Positions 7,914 through 15,227 of a DNA stretch of 20,455 bases are shown here, piece after piece. A program made the translations under genes and the position numbers. Under the pieces are notes generated by a model. That model was not told the DNA's origin. It saw only the letters and a list, made by a program, of their open reading frames with translations, and did no database searches. Numbering within the stretch: position 1 is the first letter of the stretch; the number at the start of each line of letters is the position of its first letter. Source of the DNA: Candidatus Woesearchaeota archaeon (GTDB lineage: Archaea > Nanobdellota > Nanobdellia > Woesearchaeales > UBA525); contig JAJPEB010000005.1 of NCBI GenBank assembly GCA_023252315.1, forward strand, positions 1-20,455, given 5' to 3'.

Positions 7914-8345
7914 ATGAACCGCACTCTCGGCAAGAACGCATTCGCATTCGGCCTTTTCGCGCTCGTCGCGCTCGTGCTCACGGGCATCGGCGCGCTCGCG
8001 TACGGCGGCTACTACCCGCCTTACCCGAACTCGGGCGTCAACACGATCGGCACGCAGTGGCAGGAGACCACGACGTACTCCTACGACTACGGCTACGAGT
8101 ACGGCACGCACTACTACGACTACGTCGCGCCCGCGCGCGCAGGCGGCTTCTACGGGAGCGGCGTCGAGTTCCTCACGGGGCTGCGCTCGCCGGTCTACGC
8201 GCCGGTGGCTCCGGTCTACTACGCGAACTACTACCAGCCCGTGTGCGGATGGCCCACGTGCTTCACGGGCGGCGCAGGCTACCCGCGGGCGCGCGCGAGC
8301 CAGTTCCCCCAGACGGGAACCCCCGGCGGCGTGTTCGGCTACTGA
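7914..8345 (+). CDS. Tyrosine-rich exported protein, unknown function
   Basis: The 143-residue protein opens with a basic n-region and a hydrophobic segment (about residues 9-29), which is a signal peptide or N-terminal anchor. The mature part holds 20 tyrosines in roughly 114 residues, with Gly and Pro. They are clustered in YGGYYPPYP, YSYDYGYEYGTHYYDYV and PVYAPVAPVYYANYY, and a CGWPTC pair may form a disulfide. The composition is low complexity and suggests an adhesive, cross-linked or self-assembling surface material rather than an enzyme. I know of no family match. A strong TATA box upstream and a T-rich tract downstream mark it as a single-gene transcript. Confidence 0.7.
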   Translation: MNRTLGKNAFAFGLFALVALVLTGIGALAYGGYYPPYPNSGVNTIGTQWQETTTYSYDYGYEYGTHYYDYVAPARAGGFYGSGVEFLTGLRSPVYAPVAPVYYANYYQPVCGWPTCFTGGAGYPRARASQFPQTGTPGGVFGY

Positions 8346-8355
8346 CATTCCTACG

Positions 8356-8380
8356 CTTTCCTTCTTTTTCCCTCTCTTCT
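8356..8380 (+). terminator. Pyrimidine/T-rich terminator
   Basis: A run of C and T with a T5 stretch directly after the Tyr-rich gene. Archaeal RNA polymerase terminates at such U-tracts. Confidence 0.5.
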
Positions 8381-8436
8381 CGCGGTGACGGATACGCGCA
8401 TCATCGCGCGCTGTCCTTCCCGGGAACTGCCGCTAG

Positions 8437-8445
8437 ATTTTTATG
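8437..8445 (+). promoter_or_regulatory. TATA box of the 8470 gene
   Basis: ATTTTTATG centred 29 nt before ATG 8470. It overlaps the upstream in-frame ATG at 8443, which argues against that start. Confidence 0.5.
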
Positions 8446-8469
8446 GCCCCGGCCGCGCACGCAGCGCGC

Positions 8470-9321
8470 ATGGCATCGCGCCCGCTCGCTGCGCTCGTCG
8501 CTGGGTCGTGGCTCGCGCTGGCGGCTCGCTCCCCTGCGCAGGGTCAGTTCGCAGGGCCTCTCGCCACTGCGCGCGCCGCGTACGCGCAGGCCTCCTGCCG
8601 CCCTGGCGATATCGCTGCGCTTCGCGCGGCCGCGGACGAGCTGGGCGCCCCCAACGCGGACATCTTCGACGCGGGCAATAGGTACGGCTCCGTGAAGGCG
8701 ACCATGTCGGGTGTCCCGGGCTGCGCGTACGAGCTGTTCGCGAGGGATATGGAGCTGCGCCAAGGCAGGGTCGCGGGGTATCTCGAGGACATCCGCGCCG
8801 CGCTCGAGGGGAGAGAGTCGACGGATCTCGCGACGAACGTGAAGCTGCTGCGCTCCGAGCTCTCGGCGAGGGACGAGCGCGAGCGCACGCTCCAGGATAT
8901 CGTGGGGAAGTACGGGGATCGCGAGGGCCTCGCCGCGGCCGTCCCCGCGTTCTACGAGATGGCATGGCTGCAGGAGGGCGACCTGCTGCTGTACGCGGAT
9001 GCGCGCATCAAGGCGCTCTTGCGGACGCAGCCCTCCGAGGATGGCGCGTTCGAGCGGGACGTGGGAGAGCTCGCGGAAGTGGCGCGCGTCGCGTACCAGC
9101 TCGCGAAGGTCCATGGCCTCGGCGAGGAGATGGACGGGATACGCGAGACGGTGCAGGCGCGATCGGACGCGTGGCGCCGCGACGTCTCGCAGGCGAAGGG
9201 CGCATGCGCGGTGCGGCTGTTCGGCGACCCGGACGATCGCTGCTCGTCGGACGACTACCGCTTCGCGGCGCAGGAGCGCTCCCTTGCCAGGCTCGAGGGC
9301 TACTGGTTCGGGGATCTCTGA
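8470..9321 (+). CDS. Predicted secreted helical protein, unknown function
   Basis: The 283-residue protein starts with a signal-peptide-like segment (MASRPLAALVAGSWLALAARSPAQG). The mature chain is mostly charged and alpha-helical, with four cysteines in ASCRPGD, PGCAYEL, GACAVRL and DRCSSDD. These could make two disulfides and fit an extracellular protein. I do not recognise the family. ATG 8470 is preferred to ATG 8443 because the TATA box covers 8437-8445 and the shorter form has the cleaner signal peptide. It converges with rfcS, leaving 16 bp between the stops. Confidence 0.65.
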   Translation: MASRPLAALVAGSWLALAARSPAQGQFAGPLATARAAYAQASCRPGDIAALRAAADELGAPNADIFDAGNRYGSVKATMSGVPGCAYELFARDMELRQGRVAGYLEDIRAALEGRESTDLATNVKLLRSELSARDERERTLQDIVGKYGDREGLAAAVPAFYEMAWLQEGDLLLYADARIKALLRTQPSEDGAFERDVGELAEVARVAYQLAKVHGLGEEMDGIRETVQARSDAWRRDVSQAKGACAVRLFGDPDDRCSSDDYRFAAQERSLARLEGYWFGDL

Positions 9322-9337
9322 GGACTGCGCTGGGGCG

Positions 9338-10300
9338 CTACTTCGCCTTCAGCACGGCAACGCCCGCGAGCAGCGCCTCGAGCTGGATCGTCTCGTCCGA
9401 GCCCTCGACCATGCGGAACTCGGCCTCCCCGCACAGGCGCACGAGCGAGAGGCGCTCCCTGTCCGAGAGGTCCTTGACCTTCCACGCCTCCTGCTGGACC
9501 TGCTTCACGACGTCGAGGCCCGAGAGCCCGTAGTCGAGCATGAGCTTGAGCAGCAGCTTCTTCGCGTCGAGGAACCTGCCCGCCCCCGCGAGCGCAAGCA
9601 TCTCGCCCACTTCCGCGGGCTTCGCGTAGCTCGCGACGGAGAAGATGACGTCCTCCGTGATCTTGTCCGCGTTGCTCGCCGCCGCCTGCAGCACGTTCTC
9701 GAGCCTGCGCACGTCGCCGTGCGAGACCGTGATCGCGGCCCTGATCGCCTTCTCGTCGAGGGAGAGCTTCTCGCTCTTCGCGATCTGCTTCACGATCTGC
9801 GCGAGCGCATCGTCGGGCAGCGGCGAGAAGCGGAAGACCGCGCAGCGCGACTGGATGGGATCGATGATCTTGCTCGAGTAGTTGCACGAGAGGATGAAGC
9901 GCGTCGTGTGCGTGTAGTTCTCCATCGTGCGGCGCAGCGCCTGCTGCGCCTCGCGCGTGAGCGCGTCGCACTCGTCGAGGTAGATGATCTTGAAGGGCGC
10001 GTCGCCGAGGCCCTTCGTGCGCGCGAAGTCCTTGACGTGCGTGCGCACGACGTCGATGCCGCGCTCGTCCGACGCGTTGAGCTCGAGCATGTTCGCGCGC
10101 CACGCGTCGCCGTAGAGCTCGCGCGCGATCACGAGCGCGAGCGTCGTCTTGCCGACGCCCGCGGGGCCCGAGAAGAGCAGGTGCGGCATGTTCTTCTTCT
10201 CGACGAACTTGCGCACGCGGTCGACCACGTGCTCCTGGCCGCGGATGTCGGAGAAGGACGTCGGGCGGTACTTCTCGGTCCAGATCGTGTGCTCGTGCAT
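9338..10300 (-). CDS. rfcS: Replication factor C small subunit
   Basis: This 320-residue AAA+ ATPase belongs to the clamp loader that opens and loads the PCNA ring at primed DNA. It opens with WTEKYRP, the RFC N-terminal signature. Walker A is GPAGVGKT (45-52), Walker B is LDECD (about 108-112, Cys where most family members have Ala) and the SRC arginine finger is at 151-153. Length is normal for archaeal RfcS. The start is ATG 10300. A TATA box at 10322-10330 lies 26 nt upstream, so the longer in-frame extension to 10366 would begin upstream of the promoter and is rejected. The gene is divergent from the 10399 gene. No large subunit gene is in the window. Confidence 0.95.
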   Translation of the reverse strand: MHEHTIWTEKYRPTSFSDIRGQEHVVDRVRKFVEKKNMPHLLFSGPAGVGKTTLALVIARELYGDAWRANMLELNASDERGIDVVRTHVKDFARTKGLGDAPFKIIYLDECDALTREAQQALRRTMENYTHTTRFILSCNYSSKIIDPIQSRCAVFRFSPLPDDALAQIVKQIAKSEKLSLDEKAIRAAITVSHGDVRRLENVLQAAASNADKITEDVIFSVASYAKPAEVGEMLALAGAGRFLDAKKLLLKLMLDYGLSGLDVVKQVQQEAWKVKDLSDRERLSLVRLCGEAEFRMVEGSDETIQLEALLAGVAVLKAK

Positions 10301-10321
10301 GGAGGCGGAAGACGGCAGGGT

Positions 10322-10330
10322 GCTTAAAAA
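10322..10330 (-). promoter_or_regulatory. TATA box of rfcS
   Basis: TTTTTAAGC on the minus strand, centred 26 nt before ATG 10300. Confidence 0.65.
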
Positions 10331-10368
10331 GGTTGTGCGGCCCTGCGCGCGGCCCACGCCACGCAATC

Positions 10369-10376
10369 CTTAAATC
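10369..10376 (+). promoter_or_regulatory. TATA box of the 10399 gene
   Basis: CTTAAATC centred 26 nt before ATG 10399. With the rfcS TATA box it forms a back-to-back promoter pair in 98 bp. Confidence 0.6.
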
Positions 10377-10398
10377 CCTCCGCTCGCAAGGCGCGGGC

Positions 10399-11151
10399 AT
10401 GCGCATCGCATTCTACAACCAGATGTTCGCGCTCGACGGCTCGTCGCCGGTCTCGCACCTCTCGGGGCACTGGGCGGTCCACTTCCAGGGCAAGCATGAG
10501 CGCATCTGGAAGCGCGCGGACGTCGGGCGCACGCTCGCGGTCATCGGGCAGTCGCAGGCGGACGTCGTCGGCATCGCTGAGGTGCTCGAGGGGCAGGAGG
10601 CGGCGCTCGAGGAGGGGCTCAGGGGGATGGGCTACGCGCATGTGCATTTCGGCCCAGGGCATCGCACGAAGTACGGCAAGCTCCTCCTCCAGGTCGCGCT
10701 CGCGTCGAAGCTCCCCTGCGAGCGCGTCCCTGTCGAGGGATTCCCGCTTGTCGACTCGACCGCCGGCGGGGGAGGCATCGTCGAGTGCGTCCTCCCTCGG
10801 CAGGCGACGACGGTCATCGTCGTGCACCTCTCATTGCCGGGGATCCACAAGGAGATGCACGGGTCCCAGCTCGCGTTCCTCGAGCGCCATGTCGCGGCGC
10901 GCGAGGGCAGGGTGGTCCTCATGGGCGACTTCAACCTCCCGTACAAGGGCATGGGCGGCAGGTTCCCGCAGCTCGAGCTGATCTCGGACGCGCGCGCCAC
11001 GTGCTCGACGACGCCGCTGCTGCGACTCATCTACGCGAAGGACCTCGACCACATCCTGGCGCGCGGGTTCTCGCGCACGGCGCTCGGCGAGCTGCAGGGC
11101 CCGTCCGACCACAAGCTCCTCTACGCGGACGTCGAGCCCAAGGACGGGTAG
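10399..11151 (+). CDS. Endonuclease/exonuclease/phosphatase-fold hydrolase
   Basis: The 250-residue protein has the EEP (DNase I-like) motifs in order: an N-terminal YNQMF with the metal-site Asn, ADVVGIAEV with the metal-binding Glu, VVHLSL with the catalytic His, MGDFN with Asp/Asn, LDHILA, and the C-terminal GPSDHKLL with the catalytic Asp-His pair. An active metal-dependent phosphodiesterase or phosphatase is therefore likely. The substrate (DNA, RNA, lipid or sugar phosphate) cannot be told from the sequence. A TATA box 26 nt before ATG 10399 supports the start and a leaderless mRNA. There is no signal peptide, so it is probably cytoplasmic. It is divergent from rfcS, which is compatible with, but does not prove, a DNA-repair role. 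Confidence 0.8.
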   Translation: MRIAFYNQMFALDGSSPVSHLSGHWAVHFQGKHERIWKRADVGRTLAVIGQSQADVVGIAEVLEGQEAALEEGLRGMGYAHVHFGPGHRTKYGKLLLQVALASKLPCERVPVEGFPLVDSTAGGGGIVECVLPRQATTVIVVHLSLPGIHKEMHGSQLAFLERHVAAREGRVVLMGDFNLPYKGMGGRFPQLELISDARATCSTTPLLRLIYAKDLDHILARGFSRTALGELQGPSDHKLLYADVEPKDG

Positions 11152-11179
11152 CGCGCCGGCGACCGCCTAGGCGCACATT

Positions 11180-11186
11180 CTTAAAC
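11180..11186 (+). promoter_or_regulatory. TATA box of the RlmD-like gene
   Basis: CTTAAAC centred 26 nt before ATG 11209. Confidence 0.55.
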
Positions 11187-11208
11187 GGATGTACCCTGGT
11201 GTCACCAC

Positions 11209-12384
11209 ATGGGTATATCGCAGCGCAACAGCTCTCCCGGCTCAGTCTCGCTCGTCGACGTGATGCACATCGGCGCGTCGTGCGAGGACCTGGGCCAGGG
11301 ATGCGACGCCTGCGCGCTCGAGCGCCTCCCGTACGAGGACCAGCTCTCGGCGAAGGAGGCGTTCCTCGCGCGCGTCTACGGCGAGGACGTGAGGCTCATG
11401 CCTTCAGGGGAGCCGCTGGGCTACCGCAACCGCATGGACTTCGTCGCGGCGCCCGGCAGGCGGGAGCTGCGCGACCCCGGGGGCTTCTCGCGCGCCGACG
11501 GCGCGCAGGAATGCCTGCTGCTCGAGCCGCGGGCGCGTGACACCTATGCGCTCGCGCGCGCGGCGCTCATGCAGGCAGGCGGCGACGGCTCGCCCGCGGG
11601 CTCCGGCTTCCTGCGCTCGCTCGTCGTGCGCTCGAGCTCGGTGAGCGGCGAGCGCATGCTCGTCGTCACGACGCGCACGCCCGGCTCGAGGGAGGAGCAC
11701 GCGCGCTTCCTCTCGCTGCTCGAGAGGCTCTTGCGCGACGCCTCGCTCACGAGCCTGCACTGGCGCGTGAACGACAGCGAGACGGACGTCTCGGTGGGCG
11801 AGCCCTACGCGCACCTCGGCAGGGCCTGGATCGTCGACGAGATCGCGGGCAGGCAGTTCCGCGTGTACCCTGACACGTTCTTCCAGGCGAACGCCGCGAT
11901 GGCGGGGATGCTCCTCACGCGCGCGGCGGCGTTCGCGCACGGGAGGGTGCTCGACCTCTACTGCGGCGTCGGCACCATCAGCATCATCGTCTCCTCGCAG
12001 GAAGGCGTCACGGGCGTCGTCGGCGTCGAGATCGTCCCCGAGAGCGTGGAGGCGGCGAAGGAGAACGCGATCCTCAACGGCGTCTCGAGGCAGAAATGCA
12101 CGTTCGTGTGCGAGGACGCGGCGAACTTCCTGCGCTCCTACGACGAGCGCTTCGACACCGTCATGTGCGATCCCGCGCGCGAGGGCCTCGCGGGGTCGCG
12201 CGCGCTGCTGCTCGAGCATCTGCCCCAGCGCATCGTCTACGTGAGCTCGAACCCGCGCACGCACAAGGAGGACATCGACGCGCTCGGGTCGCGCTACCGG
12301 GTCGCGCTGCTCGAGGGCTACGACCTCTTCCCGCAGACGGGGCATGTGGGCGTGCTGGGCGTGCTCGAGCGCAAGGGCCAATAG
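11209..12384 (+). CDS. RlmD/TrmA-family m5U methyltransferase homologue lacking catalytic residues
   Basis: This 391-residue protein has the RlmD/RumA layout. Cysteines 25, 32, 35 and 102 match the four ligands of the family's [4Fe-4S] cluster. A central RNA-binding region follows, then a Rossmann methyltransferase domain with the SAM motif VLDLYCGVGTISI and the DPAREG motif. In characterised members the nucleophile that attacks uracil C6 is the Cys of YVSCNP. Here the motif is YVSSNP with Ser347. The general-base Glu after FPHTGH(L/V) is also missing: the motif is FPQTGHV followed by Gly381. Flanking residues align without gaps, so a sequencing frameshift is unlikely. It probably still binds SAM and RNA, but normal covalent m5U catalysis should fail. 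A pseudoenzyme, a changed reaction or an RNA-binding role are all possible. ATG 11209 is set by the TATA box. Confidence 0.82.
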   Translation: MGISQRNSSPGSVSLVDVMHIGASCEDLGQGCDACALERLPYEDQLSAKEAFLARVYGEDVRLMPSGEPLGYRNRMDFVAAPGRRELRDPGGFSRADGAQECLLLEPRARDTYALARAALMQAGGDGSPAGSGFLRSLVVRSSSVSGERMLVVTTRTPGSREEHARFLSLLERLLRDASLTSLHWRVNDSETDVSVGEPYAHLGRAWIVDEIAGRQFRVYPDTFFQANAAMAGMLLTRAAAFAHGRVLDLYCGVGTISIIVSSQEGVTGVVGVEIVPESVEAAKENAILNGVSRQKCTFVCEDAANFLRSYDERFDTVMCDPAREGLAGSRALLLEHLPQRIVYVSSNPRTHKEDIDALGSRYRVALLEGYDLFPQTGHVGVLGVLERKGQ

Positions 12385-12393
12385 CTTTTTGAG
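12385..12393 (+). promoter_or_regulatory. TATA-like element of the 12417 gene
   Basis: CTTTTTGAG centred 28 nt before ATG 12417, starting immediately after the upstream stop codon. Confidence 0.45.
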
Positions 12394-12416
12394 CGGCGGC
12401 GGGCTCTCGCAGGGGA

Positions 12417-12932
12417 ATGGCGCTCCATCCGCTCATACGGCGTGGCGAATATGCGCCTGGATCCCGGCGCGATCTCGGGCAGCTCGCGGATATGGAACGC
12501 TCGACCATCTACGGAGTCGGCGACAGCGGAGGGATGTTCCACGGGATCCTGCTCCCCGGCTGCACCGCATCCCACTATAGGGTCCCTACGCTCGCGCACA
12601 TGCAGCAGCTGTTCGCTTCGTGCCTCCCGTTCGGGCTGCAAGGCGCGCTGTTCGTCCCCTCGTACCGTCCCAAGGCGCACGAGCTCTTCCTGCGCGGCGA
12701 GGGAGAGGGCGCGATCAAGGCGCATCTCGCGCTTGCCGGCGGGGAAGAGGAAGGGTTCATGTGCACTCCCTCGACGGCGCTGCTCAGGTTCCGCGCGAGC
12801 GTCGACGGGATGTGCCTCGTCGTGCTCGACCAGGGGGCGGAACCCTTCATGGACTACCTCTCGGCCACCGGGCGCACGTTCTACGATCTCCCCCGCGCAG
12901 GCGGCGATTCCCCGCGCCCCGGAAATCCTTAG
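12417..12932 (+). CDS. Hypothetical protein
   Basis: A 171-residue frame with no signal peptide or membrane segment. I do not recognise the family. The middle (VPTLAHMQQLFASCLPFGLQGALFVP, then AHELFLRGEGEGAIKAHLAL) looks like a mixed alpha/beta domain, and MCLVVLDQGAEPFMDYL like a core strand plus helix. The C-terminal 15 residues are Pro/Gly-rich and probably unstructured. The TATA-like element at 12385 fits a leaderless start at 12417. Codon use is less biased than in its neighbours. It stands alone between the RlmD-like gene and the small gene at 13011. Confidence 0.6.
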   Translation: MALHPLIRRGEYAPGSRRDLGQLADMERSTIYGVGDSGGMFHGILLPGCTASHYRVPTLAHMQQLFASCLPFGLQGALFVPSYRPKAHELFLRGEGEGAIKAHLALAGGEEEGFMCTPSTALLRFRASVDGMCLVVLDQGAEPFMDYLSATGRTFYDLPRAGGDSPRPGNP

Positions 12933-13010
12933 GCACTCCTCGGAGCTCGTGCGCCGCCTGGCAGGCAACCCACTTGAACGAGGCCGGCGTCCTCTCGCCC
13001 GGTGATATCC

Positions 13011-13193
13011 ATGGGACTGACGAACAGGAAAGAGGAACAGCTGCGCGAGATGCCGATCATCAAGACGTCGATCGGCAAGAGCAAGGACGGGCGCTTCGTG
13101 CTGCACAAGACGACGATCACGCACATCAAGCCCGTCGCCTACTACGAGGCGGTGCTCGCGAGCAAGGGCGAGGAGGACGGGATCGAGGCGTAG
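13011..13193 (+). CDS. Small basic protein, 60 residues, unknown function
   Basis: MGLTNRKEEQLREMPIIKTS opens a 60-residue protein that is Lys/Arg-rich in its first two thirds. GKSKDGRFVLHKTTITHIKP has the alternation expected of two or three beta strands, followed by a short helix (VAYYEAVLASKGEE). It has no Cys and no membrane segment. The size and charge recall small archaeal nucleic-acid-binding or ribosome-associated proteins, but I see no diagnostic motif. GGTGAT (13001-13006) is a Shine-Dalgarno-like site before ATG 13011. The alternative is GTG 13002 as a leaderless start, 26 nt after a weak TTGAAC box at about 12974. A T-rich terminator follows directly, which supports a real gene. 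Confidence 0.65.
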   Translation: MGLTNRKEEQLREMPIIKTSIGKSKDGRFVLHKTTITHIKPVAYYEAVLASKGEEDGIEA

Positions 13194-13196
13194 GCC

Positions 13197-13218
13197 CTTC
13201 TTCTTTTTCTCCCCTTCC
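13197..13218 (+). terminator. T-rich terminator after the small protein gene
   Basis: A pyrimidine run with a T5 stretch, starting 4 bp after the stop codon and ending before the rmlB promoter. Confidence 0.5.
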
Positions 13219-13236
13219 CGCGCTCCAGCGGCAACC

Positions 13237-13244
13237 TATTTAAG
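13237..13244 (+). promoter_or_regulatory. TATA box of the rml operon
   Basis: TATTTAAG centred 26 nt before ATG 13267. Confidence 0.65.
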
Positions 13245-13266
13245 ACGCGCCCCCGTCCGCGCCGGC

Positions 13267-14229
13267 ATGCGCGTCCTCGTCACCGGCGGCTGCGGGTTCA
13301 TCGGCAGCAACTTCATCCTCGCGATGCTCCGCGAGCGCCCGGACTGGACGATCGTGAACGCCGACAAGCTCACGTACGCGGGCCGCGGGAACAACCTCGC
13401 TTCGCTCGGGGGCGAGCCGCGCTACCGCTTCCTGCACGCGGACATCCGCGACGCGCAGGCGATCGACGCGGCCGTGCGCGAGTGCGACCTCATCGTGCAC
13501 TTCGCGGCCGAGAGCCATGTCGACCGCAGCATCGCGAACGCGACGCAGTTCGTGCGCACGAACGTCGAGGGGACGCTCGTGCTCCTCGACGCCGCGGTGC
13601 GCCACGGCGGCAAGCGCTTCCACCACATCTCGACGGACGAGGTCTTCGGCGAGCTCGGCGCGACGGGGTCGTTCTCGGAGTCGAGCCCGTACGCCCCCCG
13701 GTCCCCGTACGCCGCGTCGAAGGCGGGCTCCGACCATCTCGTGCGCGCGGCCTTCCACACGCACGGGCTGCCGGTCACCATCTCGAACTGCTCGAACAAC
13801 TACGGGCCGTACCAGCATCCCGAGAAGCTCATCCCCCTCTTCGTCACGAACCTGCTCGAGGGGAAGAAGGTCCCGCTCTACGGCGACGGGCGCAACGTGC
13901 GCGACTGGCTCCACGTCGAGGACCACGTGCGCGCGATCGATCTCGTCATCGCGAGAGGGCGCATCGGCGAGACGTACTGCGTGGGAGGGGGCGCCGAGCG
14001 CAGCAACCTCGAGGTCGCGCGCGCGCTGCTCAGGGCGCTCGGCAAGACGGAGGAGATGATCGAGCGCGTGCCGGACCGCAAGGGGCACGACTTCCGCTAC
14101 GCGATCGACGCGACGAAGATCCGAGAGGAGCTCGGGTGGGCGCCGCGGATCGGGTTCGAGGACGGCATCGCGCGCACGGTCGCATGGTACGGGGAGCACG
14201 AGGCATGGTGGAAGCCCCTGAAGGAGTGA
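13267..14229 (+). CDS. rmlB: dTDP-glucose 4,6-dehydratase
   Basis: The 320-residue protein is an extended short-chain dehydrogenase. The NAD-binding GGCGFIG motif is at 7-13, the catalytic Thr123-Asp124-Glu125 triad is in STDEVFGE, and the YxxxK pair is Tyr148/Lys152. SNCSNNYGPYQHPEKLIP is the RmlB substrate-site signature. It converts dTDP-glucose to dTDP-4-keto-6-deoxyglucose, the second step of dTDP-rhamnose synthesis. It is the promoter-proximal gene of rmlBDAC and has a TATA box 26 nt before the ATG, so it is probably leaderless. Its stop codon overlaps the GTG that starts rmlD. Confidence 0.95.
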   Translation: MRVLVTGGCGFIGSNFILAMLRERPDWTIVNADKLTYAGRGNNLASLGGEPRYRFLHADIRDAQAIDAAVRECDLIVHFAAESHVDRSIANATQFVRTNVEGTLVLLDAAVRHGGKRFHHISTDEVFGELGATGSFSESSPYAPRSPYAASKAGSDHLVRAAFHTHGLPVTISNCSNNYGPYQHPEKLIPLFVTNLLEGKKVPLYGDGRNVRDWLHVEDHVRAIDLVIARGRIGETYCVGGGAERSNLEVARALLRALGKTEEMIERVPDRKGHDFRYAIDATKIREELGWAPRIGFEDGIARTVAWYGEHEAWWKPLKE

Positions 14230-15212
14230 ACGCTTCTGCCGCCTCCCTTACGGGCGAGCGATCGAGGTCGCATGACGGGGCGCCGAGGGGGAAGCCCCAG
14301 CCGGGGAGCGGCGCCGACACGCGCACATGCGAGCACCGCGAGCGGGGAAGCGGCAGCGAGCGCAGCGAGGCGCTCACGCTCAAGGGCCCGGTAGCCGTCG
14401 TCGGCAGCTCCGGCATGCTCGGGGGCGACCTCGTGCGCGCGCTGCGCGACGCGGGGCACGACGTGATCGCGCTGCCGAGGGACGAGCTCGACGTCACGGA
14501 CCCCGGCCAGGTCGGGCGCCTCGCGCAGCTCTCGCCGTCGCTGCTCGTCAACTGCGCGGCCTACACGAAGGTGGATCTCGCCGAGCGCGAGCGCGACCTT
14601 TGCTACGCCGTGAACGTGATGGGCGCGGAGCATCTCGCGCTGCTGTGCGGCAGGCTCGCGATCCCCATGGTCCAGCTGAGCACCGATTACGTCTTCGACG
14701 GCGAGAAGGACGAGGGCTACGACGAGGACGACCCGGCGTCGCCGCTGGGCCACTACGGCACGACGAAGGCGCTCGCCGAGGAGATCGTGCGCGGCGCGCT
14801 CAGGAAGCACTACATCGTGCGCACATCGTGGCTCTTCGGCCACGGCGGCGAGAACTTCGTCGAGAAGATCCTCGCGAGGTGCGCGCGCGACGGGAACGCC
14901 ACGGTGGTGGCCGACCAGCGCGGCTCGCCGACCTCGACGAGGGACCTCTCGAGGGCGATCGCAAGGCTCATCGGCGCGGGCAGCCCCTACGGCACGTACC
15001 ACCTCACGAACGAGGGACGGTGCACCTGGCACGAGTTCGCGCAGGAGATCGCGCGCCTCGCGAGCCCGTCGTGCGTCGTCATGCCGTGCGCGTCCGGCGC
15101 GTTCCCGGCCGCCGCGCGCAGGCCGAGGAACTCCGGGCTGAACAACAACAAGGCTGAAAAACTGCGGCACTGGAAGGAGGCGCTGAAGGAGTACCTGGAG
15201 GAGAGAACGTGA
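14226..15212 (+). CDS. rmlD: dTDP-4-dehydrorhamnose reductase with N-terminal extension
   Basis: The catalytic core starts at about residue 53: KGPVAVVGSSGMLGGDLV is the NADPH-binding loop, STDYVFDG follows, and the Tyr-Lys pair is in HYGTTKA. It reduces dTDP-4-keto-rhamnose to dTDP-L-rhamnose, the last step. The only usable starts before the core are GTG 14226, which overlaps the rmlB stop as GTGA, and ATG 14205. No ATG, GTG or TTG occurs between 14226 and the core. The protein therefore carries about 52 extra residues rich in Gly, Ser, Arg and Glu, probably disordered, giving 328 residues against a usual length near 290. A non-canonical start nearer the core cannot be excluded. Confidence 0.9.
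   Translation: MNASAASLTGERSRSHDGAPRGKPQPGSGADTRTCEHRERGSGSERSEALTLKGPVAVVGSSGMLGGDLVRALRDAGHDVIALPRDELDVTDPGQVGRLAQLSPSLLVNCAAYTKVDLAERERDLCYAVNVMGAEHLALLCGRLAIPMVQLSTDYVFDGEKDEGYDEDDPASPLGHYGTTKALAEEIVRGALRKHYIVRTSWLFGHGGENFVEKILARCARDGNATVVADQRGSPTSTRDLSRAIARLIGAGSPYGTYHLTNEGRCTWHEFAQEIARLASPSCVVMPCASGAFPAAARRPRNSGLNNNKAEKLRHWKEALKEYLEERT
14279..14315. repeat. GC-rich inverted repeat within the rmlD extension
   Basis: GGCGCCG (14279-14285) and CGGCGCC (14309-14315) are perfect inverse complements. Between them GGGG (14287-14290) and CCCC (14295-14298) can also pair. It lies in the stretch encoding the non-conserved RmlD extension and may mark an inserted repeat, although such palindromes are common in GC-rich DNA. 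Confidence 0.3.
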
Positions 15213-15227
15213 AGGGTAATGGTTTGT

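Noticed and set aside
8443..8469. ATG 8443 as start of the secreted protein gene
   Set aside because: It overlaps the TATA box. ATG 8470 has correct spacing and a better signal peptide.
10333..10398. Start of the EEP-family gene upstream of ATG 10399
   Set aside because: The extension covers the CTTAAATC promoter and adds residues before the first conserved strand.
12181..12384. Frameshift as the cause of the missing catalytic residues in the RlmD-like gene
   Set aside because: Residues on both sides of Ser347 and Gly381 align with the family motifs without gaps, so single-codon differences are the simpler reading.
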